From Actinomycetes bacterium (lineage in GTDB: Bacteria; Actinomycetota; Acidimicrobiia; Acidimicrobiales; Acidimicrobiaceae): 14,063 nt of DNA. Within the stretch, counting starts at the first letter, position 1, and each line of letters starts with the position of its first letter. The notes below the pieces were generated by a model. It was not told the origin of the DNA. It worked only from the letters and a program-made list of their open reading frames with translations, and made no database searches. Below are positions 5,936-14,063 of the stretch, piece after piece. Made by a program: the position numbers and the translations under genes. The DNA is taken from contig JAKAPB010000007.1 of NCBI GenBank assembly GCA_021823045.1, positions 1-14,063 on the forward strand, written 5' to 3'.

Positions 5936-8900
5936 TTGAGGGACGCAGAGGGGTGCTTTAGTTTGCCGGAAAACCTTAATGGTTACTTGCTGGCCCCGTC
6001 TAAATGGTGTCCGAGGCAAGGCTTCTTGGACGTATCCCTAAACGAAAAGGTCCTTGTTGTTTCGGACTTAAGCCTTTCCAACCTGACCAGTTCCAGCGAT
6101 CCGAGACTTTCCAGTTCCAACACTTCAAAACTCGTCGAGGCCCTGGCAGGATTCAAGGGCGACGGTCACCTGATTGTCTTGGGCAACCTCCTCGATCTCG
6201 GCTACGCTGATCCGACTGCGAGTGAGGGGGAATCTGCCGAAGAGGCCCTCAATGCCAACGAGCAGGTTGTCGACTTCATCGCCAACTTTACGAAAAACCA
6301 CAATGGGCGCGTCATCATTGTGCCCGGCCTAAAAGACCGCTCGCTCGCGTGGGACGAAGAATTATCCAATGTGGTCACCGCCCGACTAGGAGCGACTCTA
6401 TGTCTGGAACTAGAGGTTCGCTTTCACTCACTAAATCGGATCGAACGGGTCCTAATAACTTCTGGCAGGGAATTTGACGAACATGCAAGGGCTTCTGACC
6501 CCTATTCGCCATTCGACACTCCGTGGGCAACGCATCGACTAAAAGACGTATTGCCCAAGTCGCTCCGAGAAGGATCATCTCTCCTTTGGGGAGCCGAGCG
6601 ACTCCAAGATCCGGAGGACCTAGCTGGACTGGCCGCTTCCCGAATCGTTTACTCAAAAGTCGGCAAGTACAGCATCTTTGCTTTGATACCCATCGCCTTG
6701 ATGGTCCTCCTACGAATACCTCTTCTTGCTACTCTTCCTGGCATCGGTCGACTGAACAACCTTAGATCCCTTGGCCAGCTAAGGATAGAACTATTGTCCA
6801 TTACCGCCCTCATCGACATCATCGTTGTAATTTCGATAATCTTCTTTCTCGCTCAGCGGGTATATTCAGCACTTTCCAAGGCCTCTCCGACAACTGTTGG
6901 CACGAAACGCGATCTAAATATCGCTAGCAGAATCGGAGCACAAGGCGTGTTGCGCAGGGGCTACAAGGCCCTAATTGCCGCCCACAATCGCCAGCCTGAA
7001 CTTATCAAGGTCGGGTCTGGCTTTTTTGCCAATCCAGGCGGCACGCTACCAATTCTCAAAAAGATGCCGGGCCGTTTGGGACTGCCAGCTACCTACTCAG
7101 TAATCTCCGAGGTAAGTTGGCTCGAACTGAGTGCAAATGACACCCTCAAAATAGAACTATTTGGATTCACCACATCAACATACGCGCCTCTCGTCAACCG
7201 AATAGTCTCACACCAAGATCGAACCTTCCCAAATGTGCCGTCCCTCATAGCTTCCCTTCCAGGTGGGCAAGACTACGCCGAAATAGACCCGAGAGAGCTC
7301 ATTAGGTTTCTCAGACCGCGGCGAATAGCCCATATTTCCGTTCTGGCACTTGGCATCATCGACCTGGCCTCGGCCCTGACCCCTCCACTGCGAAGCCGCC
7401 TAAGGGATATACTCGAATTCCTTCCTTCTAATGTTGCGACCTTTGCTGATGCAACCACAGCCCTCATAGGCGTCGCTCTTTTAGGATTGAGTTTTGGAAT
7501 CTCAAAAGGCCAGAGACTAGCCTGGACCATTTCGACGGCTGCGGTCGGTATCGGAGTATTATCAAATCTTCTAAAAGGTGGCGACTTCGAAGAGGCTACC
7601 GCACTGTTATTACTCCTGGCCTTCCTCCTACAAAACCGTGCCGCTTTCGATCAACGAGGATCGCGCGAAAAGTTTCTAAATCGGCTAATAAAGGCCATTT
7701 CTTACTGGTTACTTACCCTGCTGATCGGGACGGCGTCGATTTGGCTCGATGGCACATTTCAGCGACATACGCGACGGATCACTATCACCAAAGCCGTGGT
7801 CGCTGCGGCCTCTCGGATGGTAGCGTCCCCGATTGGAGTCCTTCCTCATCTTCTGAATCGCTTTATTTCTCCGACCCTGTTCACCGCGACTATCGGAATC
7901 GCAATTTACTTAGTAGCGGGGCTCTTCCTTCCATATGTTGCAGAGCTGACGTCGGAACACTACTTTCGAACTTCCTCCGGGTTGACCGAGCGAGAAATAG
8001 TCGCTAACTACTCTAAAGGAACTCTGGACTATTTTGCCCTGCGCGATGACAAAGAACACTTCGTATCACATGACACTTTGATCGCGTACGCAAACTATGG
8101 GTCGACTTGTCTGATTTCACCCGACCCAATCGGACCAGAAGTGGGTGCAAAGCAAGCCGCTAAAGAGCTCATTTCGACACTTCGATCGAGAGGAAAATCG
8201 GTAGCAGTTTTGGGGGCTTCACAGGAATGGGTCGAATTCTATCGCTCGGTCGGATTACATGAGTACTACATCGGAGATGAGGCCGTTGTCGACGTGACCG
8301 CTTTATCGCTGGAAGGAAAGGCACATAAAGGTCTTCGTCAAGCAGTAAATCGTGTCAGAAAATACGGTTATACGTCCGAGTTTCTCTCACCGTCAGAAAT
8401 TACCCCCGACACTAAAGATCAGATCATTGAGGTAATGACACGATCCCGAAAGGGCGATGCCGAACGGGGCTTCTCGATGACCCTTGGCCGAGTTGCCGAT
8501 CCAGCCGACGAGGAGCTGCTGATCACTTGCTGTAAGGACCCTGGGGGTACTCTGGTCGGTTTCTGCCAGTGGGTTCCAGCTCCGGGAATCGACGGATACA
8601 GCTTAGATCTGATGCGGAGGGACATTGGAGAACACCCGAACGGTCTGATCGACTTCATGATAGTTGAAACGATAGAGCATCTGAAGACTCGAGGGAAAAC
8701 TCATCTCTCATTGAACTTTGCTACCATGCGCGGAGTCCTCGCAGGAGAGCGAGGCGACGGCATAACCCAGCGGGTAGAGAAGATGGTGCTTAAACGACTC
8801 TCCGACTCAATGCAAATCGAGTCCCTCTGGAAGTTCAACTCGAAATTTGACCCGGATTGGTCTCCTCGCTACCTCATCTACGACAAACTCGAGAACCTAC

Positions 8901-9049
8901 CGTCGGTCCTGCTGTCGGTCGCCAAAGCTGAATCGTTCTGGGAGATACCGGTCATTGGTCGCTTCCTCGGCCAGGATCAGGAAAAAAGGCTCGGTCCTTT
9001 CAGTAGGAACGCCAACTCATCGAGCGAGCCAAACGGTAATTCATCTTGA
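5936..9049 (+). CDS. Fusion of degenerate metallophosphoesterase, membrane domain and lysyl-phosphatidylglycerol synthase-like domain
   Basis: This 1037-residue membrane protein has three parts (numbered from the TTG at 5936). Residues 38-405 follow the calcineurin-type phosphoesterase plan, but metal motifs are altered: SDLSLSN at 43 (expected D-x-H), GNLLDL at 83 (GDxxD), PGLKDR at 130 (GNHD), TSGREFD at 175 (HGH-like), AAHNRQPEL at 348 (GHTHxP). Two helices (about 243-268 and 283-308) interrupt this domain. Residues 464-670 hold about six helices, including LLKGGDFEEA (545-554), like the membrane part of LysX/MprF synthases. Residues 672-985 are a GNAT-like LPG synthase C domain with GKAHKGLRQAVNRVRKYGY (794-812), GYSLDLMRR (887-895), NFATMRGV (927-934) and LWKFNSKFDPDWSPRYL (964-980). 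Such enzymes transfer an amino acid from aminoacyl-tRNA to phosphatidylglycerol; the amino acid is unknown. No lysyl-tRNA synthetase is fused, unlike mycobacterial LysX. TTG 5963 has AGAGGGG nine bases upstream and may be the true start. Confidence 0.85.
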   Translation: MRDAEGCFSLPENLNGYLLAPSKWCPRQGFLDVSLNEKVLVVSDLSLSNLTSSSDPRLSSSNTSKLVEALAGFKGDGHLIVLGNLLDLGYADPTASEGESAEEALNANEQVVDFIANFTKNHNGRVIIVPGLKDRSLAWDEELSNVVTARLGATLCLELEVRFHSLNRIERVLITSGREFDEHARASDPYSPFDTPWATHRLKDVLPKSLREGSSLLWGAERLQDPEDLAGLAASRIVYSKVGKYSIFALIPIALMVLLRIPLLATLPGIGRLNNLRSLGQLRIELLSITALIDIIVVISIIFFLAQRVYSALSKASPTTVGTKRDLNIASRIGAQGVLRRGYKALIAAHNRQPELIKVGSGFFANPGGTLPILKKMPGRLGLPATYSVISEVSWLELSANDTLKIELFGFTTSTYAPLVNRIVSHQDRTFPNVPSLIASLPGGQDYAEIDPRELIRFLRPRRIAHISVLALGIIDLASALTPPLRSRLRDILEFLPSNVATFADATTALIGVALLGLSFGISKGQRLAWTISTAAVGIGVLSNLLKGGDFEEATALLLLLAFLLQNRAAFDQRGSREKFLNRLIKAISYWLLTLLIGTASIWLDGTFQRHTRRITITKAVVAAASRMVASPIGVLPHLLNRFISPTLFTATIGIAIYLVAGLFLPYVAELTSEHYFRTSSGLTEREIVANYSKGTLDYFALRDDKEHFVSHDTLIAYANYGSTCLISPDPIGPEVGAKQAAKELISTLRSRGKSVAVLGASQEWVEFYRSVGLHEYYIGDEAVVDVTALSLEGKAHKGLRQAVNRVRKYGYTSEFLSPSEITPDTKDQIIEVMTRSRKGDAERGFSMTLGRVADPADEELLITCCKDPGGTLVGFCQWVPAPGIDGYSLDLMRRDIGEHPNGLIDFMIVETIEHLKTRGKTHLSLNFATMRGVLAGERGDGITQRVEKMVLKRLSDSMQIESLWKFNSKFDPDWSPRYLIYDKLENLPSVLLSVAKAESFWEIPVIGRFLGQDQEKRLGPFSRNANSSSEPNGNSS

Positions 9050-9108
9050 TCCGTGCCTGCAAGCGGGGTTCTTTGCGCAACAACCCAGCCCTAAGGTGAG
9101 TTCGATTT

Positions 9109-9137
9109 TTGACCCAAACCAAACCATCTGGCAAGAT
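9109..9137 (+). promoter_or_regulatory. Candidate sigma-70-type promoter for ctaA
   Basis: TTGACC (9109-9114), a 17-base spacer and CAAGAT (9132-9137) lie 48 bases before the ctaA start codon. The -35 matches consensus in five of six positions; the -10 is weak. It is the only reasonable pair in the 135-base gap after the fusion gene. Confidence 0.35.
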
Positions 9138-9184
9138 CGAGAAACAACAAGGGCTTCAACCTGAAGCATATTTCGGAGAATTAG

Positions 9185-10120
9185 ATGCTAAACGACACAA
9201 CTACTGGTCTCACTTCGGGTCCAGAATCAAACTCAAGAACCAAAAGGGACAGCAAGCTTGCGTGGCTATCGGCGGCCACCGCTGCGCTCACCCTGGCATT
9301 AGTCGGGCTTGGCAGTACCGTTAGGGTGACCAACTCGGGGATGGGTTGCCCGTCTTGGCCGCTCTGTTACGACCAACTAGGACCCATCTACCGTCTCCAT
9401 CCAATTCTCGAAGAATCTCATCGATACCTCGCCTCGATCGTCAGCGTCCTTGTAATCGCCACCTACCTGCTAGCCAGACGCTCAAAGGACTCTCTGGCAA
9501 CCAAAAAGCCAGCTCTGGTCTCATTGGCGCTGGTAATTATCCAGGTATTTTTGGGTGGGCTAACCGTACTGGCCAAGAATGCACCTTGGACGGTAACGCT
9601 TCATTTGATGGTGGGTCTGATATTCCTTTCCGTCACCGTGGTGACGGCGGTGATAGCCTTCTCCGGTAGAGCCGAATACCCCTTGTCTCCCCTCAGCAAA
9701 CGGTGGGGAATGATCGCAATAGGATCGACACTCGTGCTGCTCCTCTCCGGAAGCATTGTTGTAGCCGCTGGGGCTGGCGCGGCCTGTCCAACCTGGCCGG
9801 TATGCTTCGACCCCGGTCCCACCCGGCTCGTCTATGTAGCGTTAGCTCATCGATTCTTTGCCGCTGTCGCTGCGGCGTCAATCATTGTTTTAGTAGCTCA
9901 CGGTTGGTCAGCTGGCACAAAACTCTGGCGAACTTGGTCGGTGGTACTGCTTGTCCTGTTGGCCGGAGTTGCTTCACTCGGGGCCGCCTCGGCCCTCACC
10001 AAATCAAGTCCTTTTTGGGCTGATATTCATCTGGTGGCTGCGGGTACATTATGGGTTGTATTGACCATAGTCGTAGTATCGGCAAAGGAACAATCAAGGG
10101 AGGAGGCACTGCGAAGCTAA
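9185..10120 (+). CDS. ctaA: Heme A synthase (CtaA/Cox15)
   Basis: This 311-residue membrane protein oxidises the C8 methyl group of heme O to give heme A for the aa3-type cytochrome oxidase. It has the eight-helix, two-half plan: in the first half GMGCPSWPLC (C55, C61), EESHR (76-80, the catalytic ExxHR with H79) and H140 in TLHLMVG; in the second half a matching CPTWPVC (C201, C207), H222 in LAHRFF and H282 in DIHLVAA. Two Cys pairs and four His heme ligands are all present, and the length is typical of bacterial CtaA. The soluble N-terminal 24 residues are polar. ATG 9185 is supported by GGAG at 9175-9178, six bases upstream. Heme O synthase and oxidase subunits are not in the window. A terminator-like hairpin follows at 10167-10190. 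Confidence 0.94.
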   Translation: MLNDTTTGLTSGPESNSRTKRDSKLAWLSAATAALTLALVGLGSTVRVTNSGMGCPSWPLCYDQLGPIYRLHPILEESHRYLASIVSVLVIATYLLARRSKDSLATKKPALVSLALVIIQVFLGGLTVLAKNAPWTVTLHLMVGLIFLSVTVVTAVIAFSGRAEYPLSPLSKRWGMIAIGSTLVLLLSGSIVVAAGAGAACPTWPVCFDPGPTRLVYVALAHRFFAAVAAASIIVLVAHGWSAGTKLWRTWSVVLLVLLAGVASLGAASALTKSSPFWADIHLVAAGTLWVVLTIVVVSAKEQSREEALRS

Positions 10121-10166
10121 TACGGATAACTCCCGTCATAGCTCGTTCTAGCGAGAAAGGCTAAAA

Positions 10167-10190
10167 CCAGCTACCACAAAGGTCAGCTGG
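10167..10190 (+). terminator. Hairpin after ctaA
   Basis: CCAGCTACC (10167-10175) pairs with GGT-C-AGCTGG (10181-10190) with one bulged C and a 5-base loop, beginning 46 bases after the ctaA stop codon. It is not followed by a T-run. Confidence 0.4.
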
Positions 10191-10426
10191 AGTCGCCTTC
10201 AGATTTGCGATGGCGACAAGATCAGCCTCGCAACCAATTGACCTTTTGCGCTTCATCTGACAGCCCGCAATCGGCCTACGCCACCATCCGGTCTAACACG
10301 TCTGCCGGGGGAACATTAGGAGCGCAACCCAATTTACAGCCTGCCCAAAAGCTCTTTGTTGGTATAACTTCCTCAGCTCGTCGGTCCGATCCGACACCTC
10401 TTCCCTGGTGAATGGAGACAACGGTA

Positions 10427-10457
10427 ATCCCTCTGGCGGAGGGCCCGCCAGAGGGAT
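10427..10457. terminator. Perfect 13-bp inverted repeat, likely bidirectional terminator
   Basis: ATCCCTCTGGCGG (10427-10439) and its exact reverse complement (10445-10457) flank a 5-base loop. It is the strongest hairpin seen in the window. It lies 95 bases past the nuoN stop on the minus strand and 306 bases past ctaA, so it most probably ends the nuo operon and blocks read-through in both directions. It lacks a U-tract on either side. Confidence 0.55.
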
Positions 10458-10552
10458 CAAAGACATATCGTGAGAGGTGATCAATACTTCGACGCCTTCT
10501 TCAATAGCGCCAAATCGAAAGCCAATGAGTCCGATGGCTATTAAGTGCGATC

Positions 10553-12121
10553 TCAGTGCATTAAAACCGCTTGGTGGGCGAAGGTTACCAATGGCGACGA
10601 GTAGATACCGAAAACAATCGTAAACGCCATAGCGAGACCAACACCTACCAGAGTAACCACAGGAGGCCTATAGGTTATCTTCTCGGTCTCAACCACGGTG
10701 GCCAGCCCACCACCAGATGCCGGCGCCGTCAACTTCTCGTCATCCTCCCTGTCTGTATAGATTGCGAAGGCAAGCCTCAAATAGAAGTAGACCGCCACCA
10801 CCGCAGTCATCATCGCCGCTACCGCTAGCAAATACTCCTTTGACTGAACGGCTGCCGCTATAACAGAAAACTTCGCCAAGAAACCGGTCGTAAATGGCGC
10901 TCCGGCCTGAGCCACCATAAATATTGCGAGCACAAGTCCCAGTGCAGGATTCTGCTTTGCCAATCCTCGTAGGTCTGAAACAAGTATCGGTCCCTCGAAG
11001 TTGCCCCTCGCCGCCGACACCATCGAAATAACGCCAAAAGTCCCGATAATCATGACCGAATATGCGAACAGGTAATATAGGGAATCCGACACGCCGGCTG
11101 CGGTCGCCGTTGCCAGCCCAATCAGGATGAACCCAGCATGGTTTATCGAGGAGTATGCGAGCATCCTCTTCACATCCCTCTGAGATAGTGCAAGTACCGC
11201 TCCCACGACCGTAGAAAGCACCGCCAAAGTGATGATCAGTGGCTTCCAGTCAAGACTAAGCGTGCTGAATGAGACGTAGAAGATTCTCAACAGCGCAGCG
11301 AATCCACCCGCCTTAGCCACTCCGGCCATATATCCGGTCACCGAAGTAGGAGCCCCCTGGTATACATCGGGCGTCCAGAAGTGGAAAGGAACCGCAGCCA
11401 CTTTGAAGCCAAGGCCAACAAGCATGAGAACCATGCCCGCCAGTAGTACACCATTAGAAGTCAAGGTGTTGGTCGCAAGGTATTGGGCAATCTTCGATAT
11501 GTTCGAGGTGCCAGTTGCTCCATATGTCAAAGCAATGCCGTAAAGAAAAATAGCCGAAGAAAATCCACCGAGAACAAAATACTTCATCGCTGCTTCTTGC
11601 GATTCAGAAGCGCTTCTTCTAAATCCAACCAGGACATACAGAGCGATCGAAAGGATCTCAAGGCCCAAGAAGACAACTATCAGATCATTAGCGGCCGCCA
11701 TAAACATCGCACCCGATGCAGAAAGCAAGATGAGTGCCGAATATTCAGGCCCTTTCGCCGCGTCGTTAAAGACAACACCCTGCGCTATCAGCAGTGAAAG
11801 GAGTACCGACGCCGAAATCACGACCATCAAAAAGGTTGAAAACCCATCTGAAGAAATCGCTCCGGCTATCGTCGCCTTGGCTCCCTGAGACCTAACAACC
11901 TCAAAAAGATGAAGTGACCACTCGCCAGCGACCAAAGTAGCGACTACCCCTATCGCCGTATAAGGCCAAGTCAGGTCCCGCCTCGTAGTCAGTGATGACA
12001 CGATCATTGAGACAATTGCCGCACCGAGCATCACGAGTTCCGGAAGGATCGAAGAATAGTCGATCCTCGGCAAGGCTATCTTCGCCGTGCCCGCAAACGT
12101 CAATAGAAGGTGCGGACTCAC
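10553..12121 (-). CDS. nuoN: NADH-quinone oxidoreductase (complex I) subunit N
   Basis: NuoN is one of three antiporter-like membrane subunits that move protons as complex I oxidises NADH and reduces quinone. This 522-residue protein has about fourteen hydrophobic helices. Key features are a membrane Glu in FLGLEILSIALYVLVGF (E155), a lysine K240 before PFHFWTPDVYQGAPTS (245-260), K270 in VAKAGGFAALLR, and QRDVKRMLAYSSINHAGF (314-331), all hallmarks of the proton-translocating Nuo/Mrp family. GAPTSVTGYMAGVAKAGG identifies NuoN rather than NuoM. The start is a GTG that overlaps the nuoM stop as GTGA, a sign of translational coupling. It appears to be the last gene of the nuo operon; the strong hairpin at 10427-10457 lies downstream. 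Confidence 0.96.
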   Translation of the reverse strand: MSPHLLLTFAGTAKIALPRIDYSSILPELVMLGAAIVSMIVSSLTTRRDLTWPYTAIGVVATLVAGEWSLHLFEVVRSQGAKATIAGAISSDGFSTFLMVVISASVLLSLLIAQGVVFNDAAKGPEYSALILLSASGAMFMAAANDLIVVFLGLEILSIALYVLVGFRRSASESQEAAMKYFVLGGFSSAIFLYGIALTYGATGTSNISKIAQYLATNTLTSNGVLLAGMVLMLVGLGFKVAAVPFHFWTPDVYQGAPTSVTGYMAGVAKAGGFAALLRIFYVSFSTLSLDWKPLIITLAVLSTVVGAVLALSQRDVKRMLAYSSINHAGFILIGLATATAAGVSDSLYYLFAYSVMIIGTFGVISMVSAARGNFEGPILVSDLRGLAKQNPALGLVLAIFMVAQAGAPFTTGFLAKFSVIAAAVQSKEYLLAVAAMMTAVVAVYFYLRLAFAIYTDREDDEKLTAPASGGGLATVVETEKITYRPPVVTLVGVGLAMAFTIVFGIYSSPLVTFAHQAVLMH

Positions 12122-13641
12122 TTGCTCACCCCGCTTCCAATTGCAGAACCGCTAGTTCCTGGAGTTGTGTAGGTCACCGACATCTGTCGCATCAGGGTAT
12201 GCACTGAAGGATCAATCCGATCTAGGAAAGGTCTTGGATAGACCCCGATAAAGACAATCAGGATCAAGATTGGGGCGATGGCAAGAAACTCACCCTTTTT
12301 GATCTCGGCGAAAGGCCGGTTAGCCTCATCCTTACGATGAAACACCTTCTGGTAGGCCCAGAGCAGGTATATCGCCGAGAAAATCACGCCGGTAGCGGCG
12401 ACTACCGCCCACCACCTATGAGTAACAAAAGTTCCTAAAAGTATCAGGAACTCGCCGACAAACCCATTCAAGCCGGGAACCCCAATGGAGGCCATCATCA
12501 CCAATGTAAATACACCGGCGAAAATTGGGGCCTTTGACTGAATTCCCGACAAAACATTAGTATCAGTGCTCTTGTGTCGTTCGTAAATCAACCCGACCAG
12601 CAAGAACATTCCCGCCGTGTATAGCCCATGATTCACCATCTGAAGTACCGCTCCAGATAGGCCTTGAGTACTAAGTGCGAATAATCCAAGGACGATGAAA
12701 CCCATGTGCGAAAGAGATGAGTAAGCAATTAACCGTTTCAGATCCTTTTCGCCCGAAGCCACGATCGCTCCATATACGATGCCGATCACTGCGAGCGTCA
12801 TAAGGATTGGCGCTAAGGACTTAGCAGCGGCCGGAAAAAGCTGGAAATCAAAGCGGATCATTCCATATGTGCCAAGCTTCGCCATGACGCCCGCAAGAAT
12901 CATGACGGTTGAGGTTGGAGCCTCACCGTATGCATCTGGGGACCAGGTATGAAAAGGAAATACCGGGGCCTTCACTGCGAAGGCGGCGGTGAAGGCCAAG
13001 AACAGCCATTTTGCCGTTGCGGAGCTTAAAGTCGTCTTGGTAAGTTGAGCCAGTTCGAAGGTCAAGTGGCCCGTTGTCGCTTGGTGGATGAAGACGAGGC
13101 TCAAAATTCCAACCAGCATGAATGCTGATCCCAGGAAGGTGTAGACGAAGAACTTAACCGCCGCTTTACCGCGATTCTTAAAGCCCCAGTTTCCAATCAG
13201 GAAGTAGGTCGGGATCAAGGTGAGCTCAAAGAGGAGAAAGAAGCCAAAGAGGTCGAGGGCCAAGAAACTCCCGATACACGCCGCTTCCAATAACAGCATC
13301 CACGCTACATAAGCCTTCTCATCTTTATTCTCAGCGGCTCCGAAGAGCGCGACCAAAAACAAAAGAGATGTCAGAAGAACCAAGACTAGCGAAATCCCAT
13401 CGACTCCTAGGGACCAGGAAATTCCGAAGGTGGGAATCCAACTATGGATCGACACCATCTGAAATCCGCCAAAACCAACCTTGAACTGTGCAGCCATTGC
13501 CACAGAGATAGCAAATACCACCAGAGCTAGTCCCCTACCAAGGTTCCTAAATACCTTTGGGCTCAAGCTCTTTGGCAATATCGCCAGCCCGAGTGACGCC
13601 ACCACCGGGAGGATTATCAAGACATTCAAATAAGGAAACAA
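12118..13641 (-). CDS. nuoM: NADH-quinone oxidoreductase (complex I) subunit M
   Basis: NuoM is the second antiporter-like proton channel subunit of membrane complex I. The roughly 507-residue protein has about fourteen helices. It carries LLFELTLIPTYFLIG with the essential membrane Glu (about E139), K224 in FAVKAPVFPFHTWSPDAYGEAPTS form, K255 in VMAKLGTYG, and EKDLKRLIAYSSLSHMGF, all characteristic of NuoM. The TTG at 13641 is preferred because AGGAG at 13650-13654 is eight bases away; a TTG at 13647 in the same frame is only two bases from that site and would add two residues. No ATG lies near the N-terminus. It is 55-61 bases downstream of nuoL and overlaps nuoN by four bases. Confidence 0.95.
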   Translation of the reverse strand: MFPYLNVLIILPVVASLGLAILPKSLSPKVFRNLGRGLALVVFAISVAMAAQFKVGFGGFQMVSIHSWIPTFGISWSLGVDGISLVLVLLTSLLFLVALFGAAENKDEKAYVAWMLLLEAACIGSFLALDLFGFFLLFELTLIPTYFLIGNWGFKNRGKAAVKFFVYTFLGSAFMLVGILSLVFIHQATTGHLTFELAQLTKTTLSSATAKWLFLAFTAAFAVKAPVFPFHTWSPDAYGEAPTSTVMILAGVMAKLGTYGMIRFDFQLFPAAAKSLAPILMTLAVIGIVYGAIVASGEKDLKRLIAYSSLSHMGFIVLGLFALSTQGLSGAVLQMVNHGLYTAGMFLLVGLIYERHKSTDTNVLSGIQSKAPIFAGVFTLVMMASIGVPGLNGFVGEFLILLGTFVTHRWWAVVAATGVIFSAIYLLWAYQKVFHRKDEANRPFAEIKKGEFLAIAPILILIVFIGVYPRPFLDRIDPSVHTLMRQMSVTYTTPGTSGSAIGSGVSK

Positions 13642-13702
13642 GTTCAACTCTCCTTGGAGCCGATGGCTGAGTATCTACAGGGCGCTGTGGTCGGAGAATC
13701 CA

Positions 13703-14063
13703 TCATCCACCAGCCTTAATAACTGCATAGCCGAGCAAAATAACTGCCCCAAAGGCTATTCCTAACGCATAACTCCTGACATAGCCGGTCTGAATCCTGC
13801 GGAGGATCCCCGACAGTTTGGCAATTGCGGTGGCTACGAGGACGACTACCCCATCGACGATCTTGCGGTCGACCACAGTGTCCATCTTGAGCGCCAAAGC
13901 GGTGCTAGGCCTGGCAAAGACTGCGTCATACGCCAGATCGATTCCCCAAGCACGCTTGAGAAGTGCCGGCTCTAGGTTCGGCTGATCCCAATTCGTCCGC
14001 CATAGCGACCAGGCTAAAGATATACCTATCACTGCAAACACTGCGTCCATCGAACCAAGCACG
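13703..14063 (-). CDS. nuoL: NADH-quinone oxidoreductase (complex I) subunit L, C-terminal part
   Basis: Only about 120 C-terminal codons are inside the window; the gene continues past the right edge. The visible part contains a transmembrane helix (AVFAVIGISLAWSLW), then the NuoL-type segment YDAVFARPSTALALKMDTVVDRKIVDG, which belongs to the long lateral amphipathic helix region, and RRIQTGYVRSYALGIAFGAVILLGYAV, the last membrane helix typical of NuoL. NuoL is the distal proton-pumping subunit whose lateral helix spans NuoM and NuoN. The order L-M-N on one strand is the usual end of a 14-gene nuo operon, so nuoK, nuoJ and others are expected beyond the right edge. Confidence 0.92.
   Translation of the reverse strand, partial: VLGSMDAVFAVIGISLAWSLWRTNWDQPNLEPALLKRAWGIDLAYDAVFARPSTALALKMDTVVDRKIVDGVVVLVATAIAKLSGILRRIQTGYVRSYALGIAFGAVILLGYAVIKAGG

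Larger units (their letters stand above)
10121..10552. other. Intergenic region between convergent ctaA and nuoN
   Basis: This 432-base stretch separates the end of ctaA from the end of nuoN. It contains two hairpins (10167-10190 and 10427-10457). Two short open frames (10205-10411 plus, 10293-10484 minus) lack recognisable protein features. No tRNA-like fold, long direct repeat or insertion-sequence end was seen. Confidence 0.6.

Noticed and set aside
5936..9049. Full MprF or LysX identity for the fusion protein
   Set aside because: The N-terminal flippase half of MprF and the lysyl-tRNA synthetase part of LysX are both absent; only the membrane region and synthase domain are shared.
10205..10411. 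Plus-strand 68-codon open frame after ctaA
   Set aside because: No ribosome binding site, low-complexity polar composition and no recognisable domain.

Overview
The window looks like a chromosomal fragment of an actinobacterium with roughly 50% G+C. The evidence is an MptB-type mannosyltransferase, a YajQ protein, a LysX-like lipid aminoacyl-transferase, an aa3-oxidase heme A synthase, proton-pumping complex I genes and frequent TTG/GTG starts. A deep-branching class such as Acidimicrobiia would fit the moderate G+C and the secreted paired-cysteine repeat protein, but this placement is inference. There are no transposases, phage genes, CRISPR arrays or plasmid functions. The region reads as core chromosome with two unusual proteins.

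Layout from left to right. (1) Positions 1-1469, minus strand: the 5' part of a large gene for a membrane-anchored, secreted repeat protein with nine evenly spaced cysteine pairs. It has no stop codon before the window edge, and the first nine bases match the end of an Illumina adapter. (2) A minus-strand tRNA-Thr/tRNA-Met pair with a terminator-like hairpin after it. (3) A plus-strand GNAT acetyltransferase, convergent with a minus-strand pair: the MptB-like mannosyltransferase followed by an overlapping AlkA-type DNA glycosylase. (4) A minus-strand tRNA-Tyr, only 28 bases from the divergent yajQ gene. (5) A plus-strand run: yajQ, a very large fusion protein (degenerate metallophosphoesterase, membrane helices and a lysyl-phosphatidylglycerol synthase domain), and ctaA. 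(6) A 432-base intergenic stretch with strong hairpins. (7) The minus-strand nuoL-nuoM-nuoN end of a complex I operon, with nuoL cut by the right edge.

Functionally, two themes dominate. Energy metabolism is represented by NuoL/M/N (NADH oxidation and proton pumping) and CtaA (heme A for the terminal oxidase). Envelope work is represented by the MptB-type mannosyltransferase, the aminoacyl-phospholipid synthase fusion and the secreted repeat protein. DNA repair, an acetyltransferase and three tRNAs fill the gaps. The strongest candidate for something new is the fusion protein at 5936-9049: every position where a calcineurin-type phosphoesterase should hold metal appears substituted, while its C-terminal synthase domain looks intact.
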